NCBI GenBank assembly: GCA_022432975.1
Contig: CM039508.1
Location: 50,619,646-50,683,645 of the forward strand
Length of the DNA: 64,000 nucleotides
Direction of reading: 5' to 3'
Origin: Begonia masoniana
Taxonomy: Eukaryota > Streptophyta > Magnoliopsida > Cucurbitales > Begoniaceae
Positions 10,704-22,409 of this stretch are shown here, in pieces. A program made the position numbers and the translations under genes. The first letter of the stretch is position 1. Each line of letters begins with the position of its first letter. The notes beneath the pieces were generated by a model that worked only from the letters and a program-made list of their open reading frames with translations, did not search any database and was not told the DNA's origin.

Positions 10704-13700
10704 CTACTTGGGGTCGGCGGCAGGATTTGACGCTTCCTCTTCGTTTGGCCGGCTCTCGGAGGGGCATGGCCGAGTCCATACCTTTATGTGACCTTCCCGA
10801 CATGAGGTGAGTATGGATTCTCGAGTAAAAACTAGGCCAGAGAGCGGCTCGGAGTGGATCCTGTGGGCAACTACAGGGGAGATTTTTGGGACATCTTTCA
10901 TGCTCGGAGCCGGGTGAAGAGTTCCCACTGGATATATGTTGTCCCAGTGAGAAGACTGACTTCCGGTGCTGAATGTAGGGGAACCGCCCGGTGGGCACCG
11001 TCGGAGTGGAACGACTATCTCTTCCGTCGATAGGTCCCAAAGAAGCAATTGAGTGTCCTACGAATACCAAATGTAGCTAGAAAAAATACGTTTTGGTATA
11101 CATAAATGTGGGAGGATTTCATTCTTTTTATAAGATGATACCAAGTGTCTAAAATTGAAGTTGAAAAAATGGATGTCCGGCATTTGATGGAAAGTTACCT
11201 GACCGACTGAGACGAACCGGTAGACCATGTTCTCTTCCATGTCGTCTAAAGTCGGCGACGACCAGTACGAGTCAAATGCCACACCACTGACCTAGAGCCA
11301 TGAAGGCAAGATGAGTTAAAATCAGAACCATAATTAATTTGCAAAAGAGATGTTTTGTATTATATCGAACACGAATTGGAAAGAAAAATCACGAACGCAG
11401 GACAATCACGAACGCAGGACACCGAAATTTATGTAAAAGATATTTTTGAGAAAAATCACAGGCTAACAGAAAATTTTATTGGATGAAAATTGATACAATG
11501 AATTTTGCAAATCAAACATATGCAAACAATAAATTGGAACCCAAAATTGAAATTCACAATGCAAGTCCACCAGCCAGATCAAAATAAAATTCGGGTCATT
11601 GAAGGAAAAATACAATAAAAAAAAATCTAGCGGATGACCCAAGAAAGAACGTACCCATGAATTATGGCCCTCACCCCATGCAACAACCTTCCGATCTTCC
11701 ATGCTCCATACTGTAACTAAATCGTCTTCGCCGCCCGTTAAAATGTATTTCCCATCACCACTGAATTAAAATTTGAGGTTCATGAACGAGTCATCCTTTC
11801 CAATGTGGAAACTGTTCATGTTAAAGTACAAAACTTTCTCTGAAAATATAAATAGAAAAGCTAAAATTTTCTATCTTACCTCCAGGAGCAGCATAGAAGA
11901 GCACCATAGTAACTTTTGCCGCCACATATTAATTGCTCTTTGGAGTAGTCGAATACTCGCAAATATCCTGCACTTGATGCTCAAAATATCAGCAAATATA
12001 AAGAACAGATGCCAATCAATTGAACCAGAAAGACAGATTTGCATGATGGTACCATACCGTCCCTACCAACAGTAGCCAAATACGCTCCATCGGCGGAGAA
12101 AGCAATGCTGTTTATAGAACTCTGGCTGATATGCCATCTTGCAATCGGATTGCTCTGTACTTTGCAATTAAAAGACCAAAATTAACCGAAGCAGGACGGA
12201 CGGGAAGCAATTAATTCTTTCTCGAATACTGATACTATCCTGTTCGTTCTTCAATTAGATTAGAAGCCGGATAGAGATAAAAAACCAAACTTGGATGTAA
12301 CATTTTGACATATAAATTAGTGTCAGTCTCTTATACATTAAGAAAGATCAGAGAGAGAACTGACACATTACGAGTACTTTTAATCTCTTGATAAAAATCA
12401 GGATTCCATGGTTATCTTAAAATAAAGAAAAGCTAATATTTTCTCAGTTTAAGCCTCAAAACTGTTACAACTAGAGTCTACAATCAAATCCACGTTCAAG
12501 TCCGAATTCCATGACAAAGCCATAAGTCTAACAATCACAATTAAAATAGAACACTGATAGGTCCAAATCTATGTGGATTGAGGGTAGAAAAGGAATTAGC
12601 TATAAGAGAGAGAATAGAGGGCTTTTTCTATATATATATAGAAGGGAAATATTAGTTAAAAAAAGGGAATATTGTGGTAGCAACTTTAGGGGACAACCAA
12701 GCCTCGCTTGTGTGCTCGGGTGATGCTGTCGTTTTTAGTATCAATAGTTATCTTCTTCTAATCTATATTTGGGGGGTTCTACTAGTTTGGTATCAGAGCC
12801 TTCAATCTTGACGAGGATGGCTCACCAAATTGATGATGGTTGTTTTGAGAAAATGGAGGAAGGGATGGCTGGCCATTATGTACACAGAGATGCAGAGAAG
12901 TTTTCTAGCTATTCACAGGGACGCTCTCTCTGCTGGAATCCATCAATCAACGGATCCAACGAGTAGAGAAATTGCATCATAAAATTGAAGTACACAACAT
13001 AGAGAAAGTGAACTACAATGTAAGTTCAACCACCTTACTAGACCTTGCATGTGCCACAGAAAATTGAGTTTGATCTTTCAAGACAGGGAAAGAAGAGTCA
13101 ATCGTGCCCTCCTTACTCTGCAAATGAACAACAAGAAATCTTCAGTCGGTGGAAAATAAGCGATAAAACTATCGTTTACAGTTTACTCTTTCCATCGTAC
13201 ACAGAAGCTTGCCTTTTCATATACATACAAATTTCCATCAGCATGGCCGACGACAAAAGCACCGTTGCCTCTTGGAAACCACGCAAGACATGTACATCGA
13301 CTGCTCAAAATAACTCGGCCAATTAAAATTAATTCGATAAAGAGAGACGAACTTTATTGTGGAAACATGTCTATAAAATTGAGGAACCAGACAGCATAGG
13401 ATCGTCAAATCAAAGTTTAGGCTAATAGTCTTGCCTGTTATTGACCGAACCTTCTTTGTTATAATGTTGAGCGCCAACAAGCTTCTTCCCGATGTCTTCT
13501 AATTGTTGTCTTAAAGAGACCGAGTAGACTACATTAGCATACAACATTAGGCAGGTCAGAAAACAGGTTTTTTCAGTAAAAACATAACAAACCAATTGCA
13601 TGATATCATTCTACCATCTCCAGAGTTCAAGCCAATGAGCAGGTCGTGCCCGTCCTTAGCTTCGATATCATATGCATGACATATGGGGTTTGAAATACTG

Positions 13701-14506
13701 AAATGCAGAGACTTTATAGGATCCTATAAATTAGAAACATTATAATTTTAACTCCTGATAAATTTCTAACACCAAAATACCCAGAAAGTCTCGTTTGAAG
13801 AGTGTCAAAATTACCTTGTCTGGAGTATTAAGGTCTCCTATGAAAATCGTATCCCCAACGTTGAAGATCAAGTATGAACCTTTACCGTCGTAATTGGGAT
13901 TAAGAAAAGAAGGGGTAGGATTTAACCCTGCCAATGAGCCTGTCCGACTAGTTCCATTGGCTGTTTTACTTGCGACATTCCCTCCGGCCAATCCAACTGC
14001 TCGAACAACATTTCCCCCACCAACCGCTAAGAGCTTTGCTGCCGCATATCTCACTCCAATACCCGTACTCGAACTCGTACTCGCACTGGAGCTCGGCGCT
14101 GATCCCGCCTGCGCTTGCTTTTCCGGTAGGTGCGCTAAAGTCAGCTGAAAAAACAAAAAATGGAGCGGAATGGTAAAGCAAAAATCAAATAGGACCGGGA
14201 TTTAAGTTTCAATTAGCTATTAATTACAGAGCATCAAAGAATCAGGATTCCAAATGATAAACGCACCTGAGAGACGGATTTTCCGTGAGTAAAAGGAAGA
14301 AAAGTCGGGGGATAAGACTTCTCGTAATGAAGCTTATACCTTCCCTCTGGGGTTTTGAAATAGGTCTTAACCCCTTGCGATTGAGAATTAGTCGCCGCTG
14401 CAGTCGTCGACGTCGAGGAAGAAGACGGCGGAGCCGCATTCGACATCAATCCACCATTGCTGTTATTGTAGCTACTGGAATATCCGTTGTTCGTCATCAT
14501 CTTCAT
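10704..14506 (-). CDS. WD40-repeat protein, WDR20/DMWD-like
   Basis: Eleven coding exons: 14267-14506, 13815-14144, 13615-13723, 13435-13528, 13213-13300, 13034-13117, 12058-12154, 11880-11967, 11655-11760, 11199-11291 and 10704-11057; 560 residues. The family, in animals, scaffolds and activates the deubiquitinases USP12/USP46; plants carry a conserved homologue with less-known function. A Ser/Thr/Asn-rich N terminus precedes WD repeats, seen as G-H-A-D-G-N-L-Y-V-Y, F-S-A-D-G-A-Y-L-A-T-V-G-R-D-G, S-G-D-G-K-Y-I-L-T-G-G-E-D-D and a final repeat ending H-I-K-V-W-T-R-P. Introns 4 and 5 (13301-13434 and 13118-13212) have GC donors (CAG|gcaaga and AAG|gcaagc); reading phase is kept only with these. 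Intron 6 hosts an LTR-element remnant. A five-codon upstream ORF overlaps the chosen ATG. The WDR20-like call is strong; the deubiquitinase role in plants is inference. Confidence 0.9.
12555..12966 (+). mobile_element. LTR retroelement remnant in WDR20-like intron 6
   Basis: Within the 879-bp intron a sequence opening tgataggtcc (12555) ends just before 'tggtatcagagcc' (12788-12800), the usual plant primer-binding site complementary to initiator tRNA-Met. A degenerate gag-like frame starts at 12817 (M-A-H-Q-I-D-D). Only a 5' LTR, PBS and stub remain; no second LTR was found. The orientation is opposite to the host gene. Confidence 0.65.
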
Positions 14507-14520
14507 CGGAAAAACTTCAT
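14503..14520 (-). promoter_or_regulatory. Five-codon upstream ORF overlapping the WDR20-like start (ATGA)
   Basis: Minus-strand ATG at 14520 reads ATG AAG TTT TTC CGA TGA. Its stop overlaps the main ATG (14506-14504) by ATGA. The uORF encodes M-K-F-F-R. If the leader includes it, ribosomes would reach the main start by reinitiation or leaky scanning. Confidence 0.5.
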
Positions 14521-15537
14521 CCGGCAACGCTTACACCCAAAATCAAACAGAAAAAGCGTTTCTCCATTCTCTCCCTCACCTTCCCGTCGTTCTTATCGGT
14601 TCTGATATGGCTTCGTTGATGGAATCACCTAGTGCTCCTAGATTTATCAAGCACATAGATTGCACGTGAGGTTACCGGAATGGACGGCTGAGATGTGCTC
14701 TTGCGTTGTCATACGTTTGAGCACTATTTTCAATGTTTAATTTCTAACCCAAAAACTCATTTTATAATTTATGTTATTAATGGTGTAATTTTTGCCACGT
14801 GATCTTATCTGTCGGGGCGGTTTCTACGAAGAAACAACTCTCGCGAGAATAATTTTGCTGATTTTTTCGATTCTAGACGATGAATTTTTCAACTTGATTT
14901 ATCTTGAAATATCGTTAAAATTGACAAAAACGTTACATCAGAAGTTGTTTCAATTTGAAAATCACGTAGCAGAGAAGCTTACGTGACAGAACTGTTTTCT
15001 CTTAAACGACATGCCTAACGATTGCTACTTTAATTGCTACGTCTCTAAATTTTTTATGTTATTAGACTAAAATAAAAATTTAAGAACTTATTAAGTCAAA
15101 AGACTAATTTATATTTTACTCTTATTTATAATACATTGAACTTCTCTTATAAAAAAAAAAATAAGGAGGGCCGATCTGTAAATTCAAAACGTCGACGTTT
15201 AGATTGATATGGGGTCGGAACATGATGGTCCAAATTTTAGAGGCTAGACCATGGGCTATTATTTTTGGTTGGATGTAGACCATGACCGGACCTAACCCTA
15301 ATTTCAGTGGCCTACGCCATCCAAGCCTGGTCTAGTGACAAGCCAAGAACCTCTCTCTCTCTCTCTCCTCTGTTTTTCCTGCCTTCCCAAGCAATCTCTA
15401 CCACATCTCACATCTCTCTCTCTCTGTCTAAAATGATAACGAGAAGATGATAAACGACCATCCAACGCTCTTCAACAATTCTTCCGGTTAAAGCTGCAGC
15501 AAGGAAGTAAACTTACTCTCATTAAAAATGGCGACTC
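14507..15537. other. Intergenic region upstream of WDR20-like and the FLA pseudogene
   Basis: No gene supported. Holds the probable WDR20-like promoter and leader, AT-rich sequence and CT microsatellites (15353-15366, 15414-15425) in what was probably the leader of the ancestral FLA gene. Confidence 0.4.
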
Positions 15538-16003
15538 TTCCTCTGTTTTCTCTCTCTTCTTCTATTCGTTCTCGCTCACCATCTCTCTGTTCCTGCATTT
15601 TTCCAGTCGCCAGCTGAAGCTCTGGTGCGTTCTCCGACGAACGTTAGCAAAATACTGGAAAAGGCCGGCAGTTCACTATTCTGGTTCATCTCTTGAAGAG
15701 CACTCAAGTGGGTTGTCGCAATAAACACCCAGCTTAACGCTTCGAACCAGGGTTTAACCATTCTCGCTCTCTCCGACAAAGACAAAGGTCGATCTTCTTC
15801 GGTTTCAACTTCTTCACACTTTCCTCACTCTCTCTAACTTCCAAACTGTCAGTAATCCGGTGGGAACTCAGGCCGGAGATTCCTACGAATTCCCACTATA
15901 CGTTACCACTTACGGCAACTCGGTGAACACGTCGACTGGACTGGTAAACACTAGTCTTTCCGGTACGATCTACACTGATGGTCAGCTAGCTATTTACAGT
16001 TAA
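15538..16003 (+). pseudogene. Fasciclin-like arabinogalactan protein pseudogene, truncated
   Basis: Intact members are secreted, GPI-anchored wall or adhesion glycoproteins with a fasciclin domain. Here an ATG at 15538 opens a signal-peptide-like stretch that stops early. Beyond it, successive frames carry recognisable FLA words: T-N-V-S-K-I-L-E-K-A-G, then (frame shifted) F-T-I-L-V-H-L-L-K-S-T-Q-V-G, then I-N-T-Q-L-N-A-S-N-Q-G-L-T-I, then S-N-F-Q-T-V-S-N-P-V-G-T-Q-A-G-D and T-Y-G-N-S-V-N. It ends after D-G-Q-L-A-I-Y just where copia sequence begins. At least three frame changes and an internal deletion between the two fasciclin halves show it is dead. The expected C-terminal proline-rich and GPI region is missing. 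Confidence 0.85.
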
Positions 16004-17960
16004 GATTTGGAGAGGGCAGCGGTTTTGAGATCAGACGATGAAGAAGAAGAAGTAAAAGAAAGAACAGCTGAGCGGCAAGGAGAGCGAGTATTCTGTAATC
16101 CTTTCTGTGTATATTTTCTATCAACACACATGTACATTTATATTCAGCAAGGAGAAAGGAATAGCATTGGAAACAGGTAAAACGGTAAAACTGAACTAGA
16201 AAAGCTAAACTAAAGTGCAAGTCAACAATAGTAATCCAAGATACAGATCGTGGGCCAAAAATCTTGGAAGCAAAAAAAGAGAATGTAGCCGGTGAAAGAA
16301 GCTTGGTAAGAGCGTCGACGAGTTGGTGTTCTGATGGAGTAAACTGGACCACCAACCGTTTTTTGAGTACCTTTTCCAAAACAAAATAAAATCAATTTCA
16401 ACATGTTTGAATTTTGAGTGTAGAACTGAATTTGGAAACAACGTACGCGGCAATCAAGTCGTCACATAGAATCACTCATACCTTGGTTGAGACAATACCC
16501 AATTCTTTCAGCAATGATTGTAACCATAGAACTTTAGCTGCGTCATTTGCAATGCTTCAATATTCTAATTCGATGCTTGAGCGAGAGGCTACCTTTTATT
16601 TTGTAGAGGACCAGGATATGAGATTAGTCCCTAGGAAGATGCAAAACCCACTTGTGTTTTTGAGATCATTGGGACAGGAGGCCCAATTTGCGTCCATATA
16701 ACAAGTCAAGTCACAACTAGGAGATGATGAAAAAGAGATACCTAATTCTGACGTACCTTGAAGATATGTCAGAATTCGCTTGACTGTTTGCCATGAATTT
16801 CAGATGGGCAATGCATAAATTGGGATACCTTGTTTATGGCGAAGGCAATGTCAAGGCGAGTGAGACAGGAGTATTGCAAACCATCAACAATGCTTTGATA
16901 CAGAGAACCATCACAGAGAGGTGTTCCAAAATGTTTGGATAGGATCGATTCGACAACCATGGGTTTCGGGACCAATTTGCACAATACCATGTTGGCTCTG
17001 TGTAGTAACTCTGAAATGTATCGAGATTGTGATAATTTCATCCCAGTAAGAGTGTGAGTAACTGCAATCCCGAGAAAAAATGATAGTGGTTCAAGATCAC
17101 GAACCTTAAACTGTGTAGGGAGATATTCAAGAAGTTACTTTACGACAGTTGTAGAGTTACCAGTGAGTATGATGTCATCAACATACACCAGCTTAGCTGT
17201 AAGAGAGGAGTTCGTGCGACGAACAAACAGTGAAGAATCAGACCGTGATGCTGAAAAACCTCAATCTAGTAAAGCGTTGGGTAATCTGGTGTACCAAGCT
17301 CGAGAAGACTTCTTAAGGCCGTAGAGAAGGGCTAATAAAACCTGATGATTGCTGCATGAGAACTGTTTCAGTTAAATTACCATGTAAGAAGACATTACTG
17401 ATGTCTAATTGTCTGATCTCCCAACCAAAAGACACAACCAAGGAAAAAGTAGTACGAACTGAAGTTGGTTTAACCATTAGGCTAAAGGTTTCATCATAAT
17501 CAATACCTTCAGTTTGATCATAACATTTTGCCACTAGTTGAGCCTTGTACTTGTTCACTGTGCCGTAAAAGTTGATTGTTGTCTTGAAAACCTACTTGCA
17601 CCGTATAATTTTTTGCTCATTGAAGAGGTGAGAATAGTGTCCAAGTCTTGGTTTCATTGAGAGTTGATACTTCAACTTCCAGAGCTGCTATCTAATGGGA
17701 GATCAGTTTGATCATAACATTTTGCCACTAGTTGAGCCTGTACTTGTTCACTGTGCCGTAAAAGTTGATTGTTGTCTTGAAAACCTACTTGCACCGTATA
17801 ATTTTTTGCTCATTGAAGAGGTGAGAATAGTGTCCAAGTCTTGGTTTCATTGAGAGTTGATACTTCAACTTCCAGAGCTGCTATCCAATGGGAAACTTTT
17901 GAAGCATGTTAGAAGGTTTTTGGCTCGAAAGAGGTTGTAAGTGAGACAGTGTGGTTCAGC
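16004..17960 (-). mobile_element. Degenerate Ty1/copia retrotransposon (RT to RNase H C terminus)
   Basis: Minus-strand fragments lie in the right order: reverse-transcriptase N part (about 17313-17558, K-A-Q-L-V-A-K and D-Y-D-E-T-F near F-L-H-G), RT C part (16769-17041, Y-Q-S-I-V-D-G-L-Q-Y), then the RNase H C-terminal signature (about 16300-16379, Q-L-V-D-A-L-T-K). Frames are broken throughout. A candidate 3' LTR start 'tgttgatag' lies on the minus strand near 16127, and the element abuts the truncated FLA pseudogene at about 16004. A 194-bp segment is duplicated in tandem inside it. Confidence 0.85.
17509..17896. repeat. 194-bp tandem duplication inside the copia remnant
   Basis: The sequence from 17509 ('tcagtttgatcataac') recurs at 17703 almost perfectly (one-base deletion and a couple of substitutions). 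The high identity within an otherwise decayed element means the duplication is recent relative to the insertion. Confidence 0.9.
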
Positions 17961-18223
17961 CACTAGGAATTTTTACCTGAGACCCCCACCACGTGCTCCA
18001 TTGCTGGAAATGACAAAGAAGAAGGCGGAAGATTTAGCATCGAGCTCGTCAAATGTTAACTCCAGCGGAATTAATTCGACGGCGTTAATTGCATCGCGTT
18101 GAGTGGAATTAGTGTGATTATCACTGGGATACTTATGTGAAGAAAATGAGATCAGATTGATGCTCAACACTTCGGACTCTGGCGCTGCAATATTTTGAAT
18201 GCACGTTTAATATGGCAATGGTT

Positions 18224-19334
18224 GTAATATATAAATTAAAATCAATTTGAACTCTAAAGTACGAGGTTAATTTGAAACACCCTAAACTAAAAATCATAAC
18301 AAATAAAACCTCAAATTATTCAAAATGTAACAATTCAAACTCTGGCAAGGCCGATCACCCATTGATCTTAATTTACATCGAGAACGGGGGGCCGATCAAC
18401 CCTCGTTCCGTCCAGTGCTTATGTGATATTGGACAGGGGGTCGATGTGGGGGACAGAGACCCTCCATCCAACGTGCACCGCACATGTTCTGGAACTCGAT
18501 CCTCTGTTCTCAAGAACATAGGTCATTTCAGGGTTGTGACCCCCATTCTTAGCCCTAATTTTTAGAACAAGATTTCGTTTCGAGACGTTGACCCATTGTT
18601 CTACCCCAAAAATATTAAGACTCATTTACTCATTATCATATATTATTAGGAGAGAGATAAATTTCAAAAGAAATATATTGTTTTATCAGTAAAATAATTA
18701 GGAACTGCGACACAGTAGCATGTAATTTGTAGAAGAAAGAATGTTATCAGGGAGAAAGTAAGATCAAGTGATGTAGAAAACATAATAAAGAAGATTACAA
18801 GCCACACTCTTTTAGGTCTCAAAGGATGGCGAGCTCTGTCCTTTCGACACCCAATATCAACATGGCTTCCATGTTACCGGTTACCCCATTCCTTGTGTGG
18901 GTCAACATCAATTGTTCTAAAAATTAGAGTTAAGAACAGGGTTGGTGACCACCCGTTCTGACCCCCAAATATTTTGGGAGGAGAACGGTGGTTACCGCCC
19001 CGAAACGATCTCTTCGTTCTTAAACATTGTTCTTGAGAACGGGGGGTCGTTGGGAGGCGGTGACCCCCTATTCCAGAACATGTGTGGTGCACGTTTGACA
19101 GGGGGTCCCCGCCCCCACATCGACCCCCCGTCTAGTGCCACATAAGCACTAGACAGAACGGGGGGTGATCGGCCCCTATTGCCCGGCGTAAATTGAGATC
19201 AGAGAGTGATCGACCAACGCTAGGGTTTGAATTGTTACATTTTGGATGGTTTAAGGTTTTAGTTAGAGTTTAGAGGTTATTTCATATTAACTTCGAATTT
19301 TGAGGTTTAAATTGGTTTTAACCCTAATATATAC
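18224..19334. repeat. Large fold-back (inverted-repeat) element with GC-rich arms
   Basis: The left arm (about 18224-18580) and right arm (about 18915-19334) are imperfect reverse complements around a spacer of about 330 bp. Matching words, outermost to inner: 'caattt[g/a]aac', 'aaaatgtaacaattcaaac', 'gccgatca', 'agtgcttatgtg', 'gggtcgatgtggggg', 'acatgttctgga', 'ctaatttttagaacaa'. Outer parts are AT-rich, inner parts full of C/G runs. No transposase frame. Long open frames on both strands here are by-products of the GC-rich arms. Confidence 0.85.
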
Positions 19335-20420
19335 AGACATTTACTCTTTTAAGCTTGTCTTATATTTTGAAATTTCCTTGTATTTTAAATTTGAACATTG
19401 CAGCGTTAAATTATGTACATTATTTGTATGTGTTATGAACACATAATATAACACATTTATATTGTGACATAATATTATTAAAAAATATGAAATAATTGTA
19501 AAATTAAAAAACTTAACAATTATGAGATATTTGTATCATTTTTGTGATGAATTAGTTCACCTGAAAGTCATACATATATATAATTTGTCCAATAGTAAGT
19601 GTCCATATTTCGAAATTATGCTTTGTAGAAGTTAATCGTTTACAAGAAAATTAACCTATATCGCACTTTTTTCGAGCTCGCTCAATCAAATATGAAATCA
19701 GACCCACACAATTGTCACAGTATAGTATTCAGATATACTATATGAGTAAGATAATACGAGAATTTTTTTGTGTCGGTGTATTATTCAGATATACTATACG
19801 AGTAACATTCTACGTCAACTAATACAAGAATTTTTACGGGAAAACAAGCAAAATTATATTAATAGGTGGAGATCGAAACCATTGAACGAGAACAATCGAA
19901 TGAGTGATGATAATGTATGCTGATTTCCTTAAAAACAATCAAAGGAGGAACCTTTTTCAAAAGGGTTCACTCTTTGCCCAATTTCAAGAATTCAAGCAAC
20001 TTAGCAGAAAAAATCGAAGCTTCCAAACCCAGGACTTTAATGGCGGAAATCATCCATGCATGACAATTACTGGGAGAACAGTGTATCATGGCCATTAAGT
20101 TCATCCTGGATTCATTCAAATTTTCATTGCACTGAATCTTTTGTTCTGTCTTTTCCTGCATGCATTGGCTCATCTTCTACGTATTTACAGGATCTCTCTC
20201 TCAAAAAAGGACGGAGAAAGTAAATATGGCGGCCAGCTTTGGCAAAGACTATATTTCTGTTCATCGTGTAAGTCGAATACGTACTAATACTAATAGAGCA
20301 CAAATTATTAAAAACTGGAGTTTCACAGTTTAATTTATAGCTATATTTCATAGAACAGGAGAAGAAACCCTCAATCTGAGTCTTTCTTTCTGGTTTTCAC
20401 TACCTTCAATATTTTGGAGC
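19335..20420. other. Intergenic region downstream of IDD
   Basis: AT-rich, no gene seen. Contains a short duplicated motif ('attcagatatactata' near 19729 and 19783) and, at its right end, the probable IDD 3' UTR. Confidence 0.35.
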
Positions 20421-22409
20421 TCATCCTCCTCCACTGTACCGGTTCAGGTAGTTGCCATGATCGTCGAACTTCAATAGCTCGTTCGAAAGATCAGTTCCGA
20501 CGCCGAGAAAATCTCTGGTTAAACTCATCTGCTCACTTTCATTGCCGCCCATCTTGAGTTTCCCACTTTGGTTTAGACTTCCATTACTCATCATCAGATG
20601 GTCAAAATTACTGCCCGAAATCAAGACTGGTTTGGAGTAATTCAAATCGCCGAGCAATAACCCGTCCCCTAAACTAGAACCTGAAGCTGAAGACGAAGAC
20701 ATCTGGCTCATCAAGCCGTGATCGCCTTGACCGTTCAGAAACTTCTCGACTGGATCTGAAATTGGCGCTGTCACTTGCGACAGAGGGCTATCGCTCGAGG
20801 TCATGGACCCAAAAATGGCGTTGTTTAACGCTGGGTTTGGTCTTGTGGAGCCCATCTGAGCTGCTCTCTGCAATAGTGCAGTGGCTGACATGTGAGCTGA
20901 GATTTGCTGGTTGTTGTTTTGATTGTTGGAATACAAATACGTCATCGTTTGAGACAAATTTTCTCTATCTTCTGCTTCTTCCTCTTCCTCCTTTGGTCCC
21001 CATTTTAATGGCAGCCCAGAGATGTTTCTAACGTACTGGTTCTGTGGCTGAGCAGAAGGATTTGAAAGTCCAAACATATTCATTACAGCGTTTGATTGAA
21101 CCAGTTCTTGCATACCCATTTGAGGATTAGCAGTGGGATAGCTAAAATGGGCAGAGTTATAATTTGAACAATCTAGCCAGACTGGAATCTTAGGTTTTTG
21201 CCCATCAGAACGAAGAAGATGGCTGTTTGCCAGTAAATTATCAGCCGGCTCACCTGGAAAAACATAATTTTGTGGAAGCAGAACGTTTGAAAACGGGGAA
21301 ATCACTTGGTCTTGTTGAGGATTCGACGAAACCGAGAAGGACCCATTAATCAAATCTTGTCTGAAAGTTTGATTCGCTTTGAAATTTGAATTGAATCTTG
21401 AACTTTCATCTACTAAATTGTCGCAAAAAGCTCTGTGGGTATTGTAGCTGTCTTTCCTGTTCATAATCCACAAAAAAAACAACCATCTTTCATTCAGACG
21501 CCAAGAACCAAACAAATCTATATATGTAATACAGTTTTATACGAATCTCGATCATGGAAATATTTACGTCATCGGAAAAAGTAAACTTTTTTTTTTCAGG
21601 CAGCCATCATTAACTGCGAATACGAAAACACATGACAACATCTACATAGGAACATTAAATTCTTCAACAAACTTATCTTCTAATCCAACTAAAAGTGATA
21701 GAATCAACTCAACATATTCAATGTTTTGTATCTCTCTCTCTCTCTCTCTCTGTCTCTCTGACTGTGTACAAATATTCAAGTTAGAGAAAGTGGGGAGAGA
21801 GTGAGAGTTGGAACTGAACTCAGAGAAAAAGTACCTGGAGAAGAGTGTACCACAATCGCATTTATACTCCTTCGTCCCACAAATTTTACTATGAGCTTTC
21901 CAATCGGACTGAACTGCATATTTCTTAGAGCATTTCTCACACTTCCACTTCTTCTCGCCGTGTTTTCTGCTGAAATGTTTCTTTATTCCGGTGAGGTCGC
22001 CGAGGGCTCTCGACGGTTCGTGGTGAACGCAGTTTTTCTCCGGGCAGACGTACACCTTCTTCCTCACTTCCTTATTAGTTCTCTGCCGGAGCTTCCATGG
22101 TAGATTGTGACCTCGCCGGTGTAATTGAAGGTTCTGGTCTCTCTGGAAACCCTTGTTGCACACTTCGCAGATGAAGCGGTTCGTGGCCATTAGAGACTTT
22201 GGAGATAAAGATATAACTTCTGCATCTGGATCTGTTTGAACCCAGAAAAGAAATATTGTAAATAATTGATGGTGTTACATGGTAGAGGAGATTGAAAAGA
22301 AGATGTACTTGCCTGGTGTTCCTGGTAGATTTCTCTTCCTCTTGGTTGGATTCGGATTAGGGTTTTCATTCATTGGAGAAGAAGCTGAAAACCCATCTAA
22401 CGCAGACAT
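20421..22409 (-). CDS. INDETERMINATE DOMAIN (IDD) C2H2 zinc-finger transcription factor
   Basis: Plant-specific nuclear transcription factor; family members interact with DELLA and SCR/SHR GRAS proteins and control patterning, gibberellin and starch genes. Three coding exons: 22313-22409, 21835-22231 and 20421-21456; 509 residues. A basic K-R-K-R-N nuclear signal lies at about residues 22-27. The IDD block follows: C2H2 finger F-I-C-E-V-C...H-R-R-G-H (about 52-74), a second finger with C-P-E-K-N-C-V-H-H, then two CCHC/CCHH fingers (W-K-C-E-K-C-S-K-K-Y and Y-K-C-D-C-G-T-L-F-S-R) ending H-R-A-F-C. The C-terminal T-R-D-F-L-G-V-G motif (about 478-485) is diagnostic of the family. Intron 1 (22232-22312) has a GC donor (CCAG|gcaagt). 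The member (IDD4/5/6-like) cannot be settled from sequence alone. Confidence 0.95.
21729..21756. repeat. CT/GA microsatellite in IDD intron 2
   Basis: A (TC)n run of about 24 nt lies inside the second IDD intron (21457-21834), near its donor side. Similar CT runs occur in leaders and introns across the window (for example 22809-22830, 23473-23492, 25071-25087, 46577-46593). Confidence 0.7.

Noticed and set aside
10591..11070. 159-codon frame overlapping the last WDR20-like exon
   Set aside because: Different frame on the same strand as a conserved WD40 exon; a shadow.
18272..19145. Open frames on both strands in the 18.2-19.1 kb region
   Set aside because: They arise from GC-rich inverted arms; no protein family matches.
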